64,000 nucleotides of DNA from Nonomuraea muscovyensis (GTDB lineage: Bacteria > Actinomycetota > Actinomycetes > Streptosporangiales > Streptosporangiaceae). Below are positions 1 to 7,720 of this stretch, piece by piece (position 1 is the first letter of the stretch; each line of letters starts with the position of its first letter). The stretch is taken from the NCBI RefSeq assembly GCF_014207745.1, contig NZ_JACHJB010000002.1, positions 744,001 to 808,000 on the forward strand, given 5' to 3'. The position numbers were made by a program, and so were the translations under genes. A model generated the notes under the pieces. That model was not told the origin of the DNA, did no database searches, and saw only the letters and a program-made list of their open reading frames with translations.

Positions 1-1
1 G

Positions 2-1402
2 CTGCAGGCGGTCGAGGAGATGGACGCCGGCCCCATCTGGGGCTACCGCACCTTCCCCATGCCGGCCGAACCGCCCCGCAAGTCCGCCCTCTACAACGGG
101 CCCGTCGCCGACGCCGCCGTCGAACTGGTGCTGGAAGTGGCCGCCAAGGCGACCGACCCCTCCTTCGTCCCCGCACCGCTCGACTACAACCGGCCGGAGG
201 TGCGCGGGCGGCTACGGCCGGCCATGCGGCACGCCGACCGGCAGTTCTCCTGGAGCGAGCCGACCGACGCGGTGCTGCGCCGCGTCCGCGCCGCCGACGG
301 CTCCCCCGGCGGCCGCGCCACCCTGTGCGACCTGCCCGTGCGCGTGTTCGACGTCTACCGCGGCCCCGCCCTGTCCGGACCCCCCGGAACCGTGGCCGGA
401 CGCCGCGAGGGCGCCGTCCTCGTGCACACCGGCGACGGCACCGTGTGGGTGGGCCACCTGCGGCGCGACGAACCCGGCGCACTCAAGCTGCCCGCCGCCA
501 CCGTCCTCGGCGAACACCTCTCGGCCGCCGGCGAGGTGTCCGGATACAGCGAGATCACCTACGACCGGGGCGAACGGGTCGGCGTGGTGAGCTTCGACTT
601 CTACAACGGCGCCATGTCCACCGACCAGTGCCGGCGCCTGTCCGCCGCCCTGCGCTACGCGGCCGCGCAGGACACCCGGGTGCTCGTGGTGCGCGGCGGC
701 GAGGTGTTCTCCAACGGCATCCACCTCAACGTGATCGAGGCGGCCCGGCACCCGGAGATGGAGGCCTGGATGAACATCAACGCCATCAACCAGGTGTGCC
801 GCGAGATCATCAAGTGCACCGGCCAGCTGGTGGTGACGTCACTGGGCGGCAACGCCGGAGCGGGCGGGGTCATGATGGGGCTCGGCGCCGACCGGGTGCT
901 GATCCGCGAGGGGGTCGTGCTCAACCCGCACTACCGCACGATGGGGCTGTTCGGATCCGAACTGTGGACGTACGTGCTGCCACGGCGGGTCGGCGCCTCG
1001 GCGGCGCGGCGGCTGACCCGCGACGCGCTGCCGATCGGCGCGCCGGAGGCCGTCATGCTCGGACTCGCGGACGAGGCGCTGGCCGGGCCGCGACTGGAGT
1101 TCGAACGGGCCGTGCTCGCCGAGGCCGAGCGGCTGGCCCAGGACCCAGGCTACGAGCGGATGCTCGCGGACAAGCGGACGGCACGCGAACAGGACGAGCG
1201 GCGCAAACCGCTGGACGCCTACCGGGTGGAGGAACTGGCGGAGATGAGCCGCGACATGTTCGACGACCGGCACTCCTTCCGGGCGGCCAGGGAGGGCTTC
1301 GTGCACAAGCGCAAGCCCGAGGCCACGCCGGAGCATCTGGCGGCTCATCGGGAACTCCTCGGCGGGTCGGGGACGCCCATCACCGCTGCATCTCATATGT
1401 GA
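2..1402 (+). CDS. hoxX: HoxX-like hydrogenase maturation protein (5' partial)
   Basis: The gene enters from the left edge; codons are open from base 2, so the first visible ATG at 20 is internal. HoxX proteins join a formyltransferase module to a crotonase module and supply the CO ligand of [NiFe]-hydrogenase. The visible part starts at the end of the formyltransferase catalytic region (DAGPIWGYRTF), crosses the formyltransferase C-terminal domain, then shows the crotonase part with the HoxX signatures FDFYNGAMST, FSNGIHLNVIEAA, NINAINQV, GGNAGAGGVMMGLGAD and VVLNPHYRTMG. The C-terminal 100 residues are a charged helical tail. The N-terminal half lies outside the window, and no hydrogenase structural gene is visible here. 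The family call is firm; the role in this organism is inferred. Confidence 0.85.
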   Translation: MQAVEEMDAGPIWGYRTFPMPAEPPRKSALYNGPVADAAVELVLEVAAKATDPSFVPAPLDYNRPEVRGRLRPAMRHADRQFSWSEPTDAVLRRVRAADGSPGGRATLCDLPVRVFDVYRGPALSGPPGTVAGRREGAVLVHTGDGTVWVGHLRRDEPGALKLPAATVLGEHLSAAGEVSGYSEITYDRGERVGVVSFDFYNGAMSTDQCRRLSAALRYAAAQDTRVLVVRGGEVFSNGIHLNVIEAARHPEMEAWMNINAINQVCREIIKCTGQLVVTSLGGNAGAGGVMMGLGADRVLIREGVVLNPHYRTMGLFGSELWTYVLPRRVGASAARRLTRDALPIGAPEAVMLGLADEALAGPRLEFERAVLAEAERLAQDPGYERMLADKRTAREQDERRKPLDAYRVEELAEMSRDMFDDRHSFRAAREGFVHKRKPEATPEHLAAHRELLGGSGTPITAASHM

Positions 1403-1418
1403 GATATGGTCGGGTCTT
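1390..1418 (+). promoter_or_regulatory. Palindrome overlapping a leaderless promoter of the HTH-MurA gene
   Basis: A perfect palindrome, ATCTCA-TATG-TGAGAT (1390-1405), spans the hoxX stop codon and runs into a -10-like TATGGT (1405-1410). The GTG start follows after 8 nt, so transcription probably begins at the start codon. An operator in this position would block the promoter. The HTH domain of the downstream protein is the obvious candidate binder, but that is inference. Confidence 0.5.
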
Positions 1419-2948
1419 GTGACGGATGATTACCTTGTGAGGATCGGCCGGTTGATCCGGGACGCCCGGCAGCATCGCGGGTGGACACAGCTCCAGCTGG
1501 CCGACGCCCTCGCCACCAGCCAGAGCGCGGTCAACCGCATCGAGCGCGGCAACCAGAACATCAGTCTTGAGATGATCGCCCGCATCGGTGAGGCACTCGA
1601 CAGCGAGATCGTCTCCCTCGGCTACGCCGGCCCCATGCACCTGCGGGTCGTCGGCGGCCGCCGGCTGTCGGGCAGCATCGACGTCAAGACCTCCAAGAAC
1701 GCGTGCGTGGCCCTGCTGTGCGCGTCGCTGCTCAACTCCGGCCGGACGATCCTGCGCAAGGTGGCCAGGATCGAGGAGGTGTACCGCATCCTGGAGGTCC
1801 TGGCCTCCGTCGGGGTACGCGCCCGCTGGATCAACGAGGGCAACGACCTGGAGATCATCCCCCCGGCCCGCCTCGAACTCGAGTCGATGGACACCGACGC
1901 CGCCCGCCGCACCCGAAGCGTCATCATGTTCCTCGGGCCGCTGATGCACCGCACCGACCAGTTCCGCATCCCCTACGCGGGCGGCTGCGACCTCGGCACC
2001 CGCACCGTCCAGCCGCACATGTCGGCCCTGAAGCACTTCGGCCTCGACATCACCGCCACCGGCGGCTTCTACCACGCCCGCGTCGACCCGGCCGTGTCAC
2101 CGTCACGGGCGATCGTCCTGACCGAACGCGGCGACACCGTGACCGAGAACGCCCTGCTGGCCGCCGCCCGGCACGACGGCGTCACGGTGATCCGCAACGC
2201 CTCCTCCAACTACATGGTCCAGGACCTGTGCTTCTTCCTGGAACAGCTCGGCGTCAAGGTCGAGGGCATCGGCACCACCACGCTGACCGTGCACGGAGTC
2301 CCCGACATCGACTGCGACGTCGACTACTCCCCCTCCGAGGACCCCGTCGAGGCGATGAGCCTCCTGGCGGCCGCCGTCGTCACCTCCTCGGAGCTGACGA
2401 TCTGCCGGGTGCCGGTCGAGTTCCTGGAGATCGAGCTCGCCGTCCTGGAGGAGATGGGCCTCGACCACGACAGGGGCGGCGAGTACGCGGCCGCCAACGG
2501 CCGCACCCGGCTGGTCGACCTCACCGTGCGTCCGTCCAAGCTCATCTCACCCATCGACAAGATCCACCCGATGCCGTTCCCCGGGCTGAACATCGACAAC
2601 GTGCCGTTCTTCGCCGCCATCGCCGCGGCGGCCCAGGGCTCGACCCTCATCCACGACTGGGTCTACGACAACCGGGCCATCTACCTCACCGAACTGACCC
2701 GGCTCGGCGCGTCGGTGAAGCTCCTCGACCCGCACCGGGTGCTGGTCGAGGGCCCGACCCGCTGGCGCAGCGCCGAGATGATGTGCCCGCCGGCCCTGCG
2801 CCCGGCCGTGGTCGTGCTGCTGGCGATGATGGCCGCCGAAGGCACCTCCGTGCTGCGCAACGTGTACGTCATCAACCGCGGCTACGAGGACCTGGCCGAA
2901 CGGCTCAACGCCCTCGGAGCCAGGATCGAGACCTTCCGCGACATCTGA
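1419..2948 (+). CDS. murA: XRE-type HTH fused to MurA-like UDP-GlcNAc 1-carboxyvinyltransferase
   Basis: The 509-residue protein has an N-terminal Cro/C1-type helix-turn-helix (about residues 5-65, RQHRGWTQLQLADALATSQS) followed by a full EPSP-synthase-fold MurA domain (about 74-505). MurA transfers enolpyruvate from PEP to UDP-GlcNAc in the first committed step of peptidoglycan synthesis. The substrate-binding Lys-Asn pair (K93, N94 in TSKNA) is present, and C190 in AGGCDLGTR matches the catalytic, fosfomycin-reactive Cys115 of E. coli MurA. GTG at 1419 has no Shine-Dalgarno, but a -10-like box lies 8 nt upstream. Normal MurA is about 420 residues, so the HTH is a true extension. Such fusions occur in actinobacteria; whether this one is the essential MurA or a paralog cannot be told. 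Confidence 0.88.
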   Translation: MTDDYLVRIGRLIRDARQHRGWTQLQLADALATSQSAVNRIERGNQNISLEMIARIGEALDSEIVSLGYAGPMHLRVVGGRRLSGSIDVKTSKNACVALLCASLLNSGRTILRKVARIEEVYRILEVLASVGVRARWINEGNDLEIIPPARLELESMDTDAARRTRSVIMFLGPLMHRTDQFRIPYAGGCDLGTRTVQPHMSALKHFGLDITATGGFYHARVDPAVSPSRAIVLTERGDTVTENALLAAARHDGVTVIRNASSNYMVQDLCFFLEQLGVKVEGIGTTTLTVHGVPDIDCDVDYSPSEDPVEAMSLLAAAVVTSSELTICRVPVEFLEIELAVLEEMGLDHDRGGEYAAANGRTRLVDLTVRPSKLISPIDKIHPMPFPGLNIDNVPFFAAIAAAAQGSTLIHDWVYDNRAIYLTELTRLGASVKLLDPHRVLVEGPTRWRSAEMMCPPALRPAVVVLLAMMAAEGTSVLRNVYVINRGYEDLAERLNALGARIETFRDI

Positions 2949-3036
2949 CCGGGCGCCTCGGCGTTTCTGTCGGTGCCGGCCGCTACCGTCTTCACCGGAT
3001 CTTGTACGGATTCCTGTCACGAGACGAGGGGGGACG

Positions 3037-4128
3037 GTGCGGCCTGCGGAGCTCGACCGGGTGACGGTGGCGGAGGCAGCTGACCGCTACGTGGAGCTGG
3101 TGCGCGCCAAGACGCTCACCGGCGCGCTGTCACCGGCCACGGCGGAGGTCTACGCGCGCGACGTGGCGACGTTCGTGACCCTGGCCGGGGCCGAAAACGT
3201 GCTCGACGACCTGACGGGCGAGGACGTCGACGCGGTGCTGCTCGCCTTCGCCCGCAAACCCGACGGCCGCCGCCCCGCCGCCCCGCCCGCCGGCCCGCTG
3301 CCCGAAACGCCGGCCGGCGGCCCCGCGGGGCAGTCGCGCTCCACGCAGTCGCCGTCGTCCCAGGCACGCTTTCGCCGCTCCATCTCCACCCTGTTCAAAC
3401 ACGCCGTCCTGGCCGGCTGGGTCCAGATCGACCCCATGGCGGCCTCCACCATCACCGCCAGACAACGCGGCGGGCTGCGCCCCGAGCGGCGCGCGCTCAC
3501 CCGCGAGCAGGCCCAGGGCCTGCTCGGCGCCGCCCGCTCCCTGCAGCGCACCCCCGCCGAGGGCCGCCGCGACCAGCAGATGCACCTACGCGACGCGCTC
3601 ATCGTGCTCCTGCTGACCACCCTCGGCCCCCGCGTCTCGGAGCTGGTGCGCGCCAACGTCGAAGACTTCTTCACCAACGACGGCGTCCGCTACTGGCGCA
3701 TCTTCGGCAAGGGCGGCCGCACCCGCGACGTGCCCCTGCCCGCCGCCGTCGCCGAGACGCTCGACGCCTACCTGGAGCGCGGCCGCGCCGCCGTGCCCGA
3801 CAAGGCGCTGCTGCTGTCGTGGCGGGGGCGGCGGCTGGCCCGGGGCGACGTCCAGGGCGTCATCGACCGGGTCCAGGCCCGCGTCGACCCCGCGCAACGC
3901 CGCACGGTCACTCCCCACGGATTACGGCACACCACGGCCACCCACCTGCTGGCCGACGCGGTCGACATGGACGCCGTGCGCCGCGTCCTCGGCCACAGCG
4001 ACCTGTCGACCCTGGGCCGCTACCGCGACGAGCTACCGGGCGAGCTGGAGGTCGCCATGCGCGTCCACCCCCTGCTGCGCACCGCCCCTCCCGCATCCCC
4101 CGCAGGTGACCCCACCCCGCCCCCCTGA
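3037..4128 (+). CDS. Tyrosine recombinase / site-specific integrase
   Basis: This 363-residue XerC/D-like recombinase has an N-terminal SAM-like core-binding domain (about 10-140) and a C-terminal catalytic domain. The catalytic set is complete: R199 (GPRVSEL), K225 (GKGGRTRDVPL), H294 and R297 (HGLRH), H320 (LGHSDL) and Y329 (LGRYRDE). A Pro/Ala/Gly-rich insert (about residues 75-110) interrupts the core-binding domain. The GTG start follows GAGGGGGAC, an acceptable Shine-Dalgarno. It stands alone, with no excisionase or recognisable attachment site beside it, so it may be a stand-alone recombinase rather than an integrase of a resident element. Confidence 0.85.
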   Translation: MRPAELDRVTVAEAADRYVELVRAKTLTGALSPATAEVYARDVATFVTLAGAENVLDDLTGEDVDAVLLAFARKPDGRRPAAPPAGPLPETPAGGPAGQSRSTQSPSSQARFRRSISTLFKHAVLAGWVQIDPMAASTITARQRGGLRPERRALTREQAQGLLGAARSLQRTPAEGRRDQQMHLRDALIVLLLTTLGPRVSELVRANVEDFFTNDGVRYWRIFGKGGRTRDVPLPAAVAETLDAYLERGRAAVPDKALLLSWRGRRLARGDVQGVIDRVQARVDPAQRRTVTPHGLRHTTATHLLADAVDMDAVRRVLGHSDLSTLGRYRDELPGELEVAMRVHPLLRTAPPASPAGDPTPPP

Positions 4129-4192
4129 CCGGTCACAACACCGGCTCCAGAGGGAGGATCGGCCCGACGCCACCAACCGGCTGCCGGGCCGC

Positions 4193-5080
4193 TCAACGGG
4201 TGAGCAGTTCCCGCAGGGCCCGGGCGACCTCGGCCGGCGCCTCCTCGGCCATGAAGTGGCCGCAGGTGACGGTGGCGTGCCGCAGGTCCGGCGCCCACGC
4301 CCCCCACAGCGCTGCCGCGTCGAACCCCAGGACGGCCCCCCAGTCCTGCTGCAACACCGTCACCGGCATGCGCAGCCGGTTGCCCGCCTCCAGGTCCGCC
4401 CGGTCGTGCTCGACGTCGACGCCCGCCGAGGCGCGGTAGTCGGCCACGATCGACGGCACCGCCCCCCGGCAGGCGTCCAGGTAGGCGGCACGCACATCGG
4501 CGGGGATCGCCCCGCGATCACGGGTCCAGATGTCGAGGAAATGACCGAAGAACGCCTCCGCGTTCCCGGCGATCAACTGCTCGGGCAGACCCGGCGGCTG
4601 GGCCATCAGAAACAGGTGGAAGCCGACCGCCGCGCCGACGCCGTGCATCACCTCCCACATGTCCAGCGTGGGCAGCACGTCCAGACAGGCCAGATGAGTG
4701 ATCGCGCCGGGGTGGTCGAGCCCGGCACGGAAGGCGACCAGGGCTCCCCGGTCGTGCCCGGCCAGCGCGAACCGCTCATGCCCCAGGGCACGGGCCAGGC
4801 GGACGACGTCGGCCGCCATCGTCCGCTTGGCATAGGTACCGGCGCCGGTGACGGCGGGCTTGTCGCTGGCGCCGTAACCGCGCAGGTCAGGACAGATGAC
4901 GGTGTGGTCGGCCGCCAGGTCGGCGGCGACGTGCCGCCACATCAGGTGCGTCTGCGGGAAACCGTGCAGCAACACGATCGGGGTGCCGGAACCGGCGACG
5001 GCCGCGTTCAGCGACACGCCGTCGGCGACCGGGACACGCCGGTAGTCGAAACCGGTGATGGCAACAGGCATGGATGCCAC
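4193..5080 (-). CDS. Alpha/beta hydrolase (haloacetate dehalogenase/epoxide hydrolase type)
   Basis: A 295-residue hydrolase with HGFPQTH (oxyanion hole), the nucleophile elbow GHDRGA with Asp as nucleophile, and a C-terminal catalytic His in CGHFMAEE. An Asp nucleophile with these motifs is typical of the fluoroacetate dehalogenase and epoxide hydrolase branch, so C-halogen or epoxide hydrolysis is more likely than esterase activity; the substrate is unknown. The GTG start at 5080 is preferred because GAGGAG lies 6 nt upstream; an ATG at 5071 is the alternative. It is divergent from the BTAD regulator starting at 5211, which may control it. Confidence 0.82.
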   Translation of the reverse strand: MASMPVAITGFDYRRVPVADGVSLNAAVAGSGTPIVLLHGFPQTHLMWRHVAADLAADHTVICPDLRGYGASDKPAVTGAGTYAKRTMAADVVRLARALGHERFALAGHDRGALVAFRAGLDHPGAITHLACLDVLPTLDMWEVMHGVGAAVGFHLFLMAQPPGLPEQLIAGNAEAFFGHFLDIWTRDRGAIPADVRAAYLDACRGAVPSIVADYRASAGVDVEHDRADLEAGNRLRMPVTVLQQDWGAVLGFDAAALWGAWAPDLRHATVTCGHFMAEEAPAEVARALRELLTR

Positions 5081-5210
5081 GCCTTTCTCCTCGGGTGGGC
5101 GAACGTCTCCACCCTGGCGGGCGTGAATGAGCATCCGGTCAGCGCGCTACCGTGACCGCAAGGAGCCACAGCGCGGTGGACGGCACGTCAGCTAGGGCGA
5201 GGAGGTCGGC

Positions 5211-7412
5211 GTGGGAGTCGCGTTCGGGGTGCTCGGAGCGGTGACCGCCTGGGACGGCGCCGGCGACCCGCTCGCGCTGAAGGGACCACGGCACCGCGCC
5301 GTGCTGGCCCGGCTCATCGTCGCCCGCCGCCGCGTCGTGCCGGTCTCCCGCCTGGTCGACGACCTGTGGGACGACCCCCCGCCGGGCGCCGTCGGCGCCC
5401 TGCGGACATTCGTCGCGGCGCTGCGCCGCGCCCTCGAACCCGCACGCCCGCCCCGCACCCCCGCCCGGCTGCTGGTCACCGAAGGACCCGGCTACGCGCT
5501 GCGCGCCGACACCGGCGACGTGGACGCCTGGCGCTTCGAACGCGCGATCACCACCGCCGCGAGCCTGCCCCCAGCCGATGCCGCCGCGCGGCTGCGGGAG
5601 GCACTCCGGTGGTGGCGCGGACCCGCCTACGCCGAGTTTGCCGAGGCGGGCTGGGCACGCGCGGAGCGCTCCCGCCTGGCGGAGCTACGGCTGCACGCCG
5701 TCGAACGGCACGCCGCCACCCTGCTGACCCTCGGCCTGGCCGCCGAAGCGGTGCCCGACCTCGACGCGCACGTGGCCGAGCATCCCTGGCGCGAAGAAGG
5801 CTGGCGGCTGCTGGCGCTCGCCCTGTACCGGACGGGCCGGCAGGCGGACGCGCTGGCCGTGCTCCGCCGGGCGCGCACGCTGCTGGCCGACCAGCTCGGG
5901 GTGGACCCGGGCCCCGACCTGCGCCGCCTGGAGACCGACATCCTGCACCAGGCCGACCACCTCACCCCCGCCGCCGGCCCGGACGAGACGGCCAACCGGG
6001 TGTGGGGGCAGGCCGCCGCCCTCTACGACCGCACCGTGACGCCGGGAGCCCGCGCCCGCCTGGAATCCACGGTCGGGCTGCTGCGCAACCTCGCGGTGAC
6101 CGGCCCAGGCGGCCTGCAGGCGGCACGCGAGCACCGCATCGCCGCCGTCACCGCGGCCGAGGAACTCGGCGACGCCGAACTGACCGCCCGCGTGATCGGC
6201 GCCTACGACGTCCCCGCCATCTGGACCCGCTCCGACGACCCCCACCAGGCGGCACGCGTCGTCGCGGCGGCCGAGCGCACGCTGGCCGCCCTGCCGGCCG
6301 GCGGACACCAGGCGGCGCGGGCGCGACTGCTGGCGACGATCGCCCTGGAGTCACGCGGCACCGGCACGGCACGCGGCCGATCGGCCGCCCGGCAGGCACA
6401 AACCCTCGCCCGCGACCTGAACGACCCCGCCCTGCTGGCCTTCGCCCTGAACGGCGTGTTCATGCAGAGCTTCGACCGGGCGGGCCTGGCCCGCCGCCGC
6501 GACGACCTCGGCGCCGAACTGGTCAGCGTGTCGGCCCGGCACGACCTGATCACCTACGAGGTGCTGGGCCACCTGATACGGCTGCAGGCCCGCGCCGCAC
6601 TCGCCGACTTCGCGACCGCCGACGCTCACGCGGCGGCCGTGGACGCGCTGGCGGGACGGCACGAGCTGCCGCTGGCGGGCGTCTTCACCCGCTGGTACCG
6701 AGTGGTGCGCCTGGCGGAGTCCGGGCGGGCGCCGCTGAGCGAGGTGGAGGCGGCCTGCCGCGAGGCCGCGACGGTGCTGGACGGCGCCGGGATGCCGGGG
6801 CTGGAACGGGGCCTGCCGCCGCTGGCACTGCTGTGCCTGCGACTGCGGTACGCGCCGCGAACCTCAGCGTGGACGCGAACCTCGGCGTGGACCCGCGACG
6901 ACGAGCGGCGCGATCGACGACCCGGTGCGCGGACGGGCCCGCGGTCCGGGCAAGGGCACCGACAGCCGACCGGCGAACCGCACGGAGAGCGTTGCGGGCC
7001 GTGCGGGGCGCGGGTCGAGGGGGCGCGCATCGAGGGGGCGTCGGGCGGGTGGATCGGTGGCGAAGAGGTCGACTGGGGTCCCTACGAGCCGTGGGTCCGG
7101 CCGCTGGCGCTGCTGTCGCAGGAGCGCCGGAGCCAGGCCGCCGCGGCGCTGCGCGAGGTGCCCGACCCGCCACGTGACCTGCTGCTGGAGGCGTTGTGGT
7201 GCCTGGTCGGCCGGGCGGCGGTGGCGGTCGGCGACCGGGAGACGGCGGAACGCGTCCACGCCGGGCTGCTGCCCCCCGAAGGGGAGCTGGCCGGCGCGGG
7301 TAGTGGCGTGCTGACGCTGGGCCCGGTGGCCTGCCACCTGGCGGACCTGGCCGCGGCTCTGGGCCGCACGCGGCAGTCCGCGGAGCACCGGGCCAGGGCG
7401 TCGAGGGGCTGA
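5211..7412 (+). CDS. BTAD/SARP-like transcriptional regulator
   Basis: The N-terminus (about 1-95) is an OmpR-like winged helix of the SARP/AfsR type (FGVLGAV, LKGPRHRAVLARLI, RLVDDLWDDPP), followed by a bacterial transcriptional activator domain (about 100-245, ending LGVDPGPDLRRLE). The remaining 480 residues are helical TPR-like sequence without a Walker A motif, so this is not the NB-ARC type. A hydrophilic, Arg/Gly-rich stretch (about residues 548-620) with a duplicated TSAWTR interrupts the C-terminal part. GTG at 5211 has AGGAGG 6 nt upstream. SARP-like proteins usually activate nearby biosynthetic or stress genes; the divergent hydrolase is the nearest candidate. Confidence 0.82.
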   Translation: MGVAFGVLGAVTAWDGAGDPLALKGPRHRAVLARLIVARRRVVPVSRLVDDLWDDPPPGAVGALRTFVAALRRALEPARPPRTPARLLVTEGPGYALRADTGDVDAWRFERAITTAASLPPADAAARLREALRWWRGPAYAEFAEAGWARAERSRLAELRLHAVERHAATLLTLGLAAEAVPDLDAHVAEHPWREEGWRLLALALYRTGRQADALAVLRRARTLLADQLGVDPGPDLRRLETDILHQADHLTPAAGPDETANRVWGQAAALYDRTVTPGARARLESTVGLLRNLAVTGPGGLQAAREHRIAAVTAAEELGDAELTARVIGAYDVPAIWTRSDDPHQAARVVAAAERTLAALPAGGHQAARARLLATIALESRGTGTARGRSAARQAQTLARDLNDPALLAFALNGVFMQSFDRAGLARRRDDLGAELVSVSARHDLITYEVLGHLIRLQARAALADFATADAHAAAVDALAGRHELPLAGVFTRWYRVVRLAESGRAPLSEVEAACREAATVLDGAGMPGLERGLPPLALLCLRLRYAPRTSAWTRTSAWTRDDERRDRRPGARTGPRSGQGHRQPTGEPHGERCGPCGARVEGARIEGASGGWIGGEEVDWGPYEPWVRPLALLSQERRSQAAAALREVPDPPRDLLLEALWCLVGRAAVAVGDRETAERVHAGLLPPEGELAGAGSGVLTLGPVACHLADLAAALGRTRQSAEHRARASRG

Positions 7413-7540
7413 CTCGCCGATCGCGCTCGTCCGGCGGGCGAGCGAGCGAGACGGGCCCGACAGCCACGCCGGTGGTGAAGCGGACCAGCCCGCGTAGCGG
7501 GGCAGGACAAGCCGATTCGCCCCGAGGCGGATCGGCGTCC

Positions 7541-7680
7541 GGTACGCTGATCGCGTCAGGTACCGCCGGACGGGCGGGAACGGGATCGAGAGGTCCGAAA
7601 GCCTGTGGAGACCCGGTAAGACCACCTCGGTGGCGCAGGTCGGTGAAGCAGGAAGCCACGGAAGTGTCGTGCGAGCGGCA
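7541..7680 (+). pseudogene. C-terminal remnant of an IS200/IS605-type TnpB
   Basis: One frame reads KACGDPVRPPRWRRSVKQEATEV, which resembles the C-terminal tail of actinobacterial TnpB proteins (a CG..VRP segment followed by SVKQEPTEV-like sequence). No RuvC or zinc-finger part is left. It lies between two convergent genes where no gene is expected. Family resemblance is judged from memory of TnpB tails, so confidence is moderate. Confidence 0.45.
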
Positions 7681-7720
7681 CAGGCCAGAATCTTCGGCGT
7701 CTACGCCGAAGAGCGCGTCA
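7598..7720 (+). ncRNA. Possible IS605 right end / TnpB guide-RNA (reRNA) remnant
   Basis: The segment has the order seen at TnpB right ends: GTGGAGACCCGG, then GGTGAAGCAGGAAGCC, a perfect 9-bp hairpin (7692-7700 with 7703-7711) and a terminal GTCAA (7717-7721). In complete elements this region overlaps the tnpB 3' end and encodes the guide-RNA scaffold. The hairpin also sits just past the stop of the SDR gene on the other strand and could serve as its terminator. Confidence 0.35.

Noticed and set aside
7541..7720. Riboswitch-like leader
   Set aside because: The stretch is full of short helices, but it lies between convergent genes and precedes no start codon; an IS605 right-end remnant explains it better.
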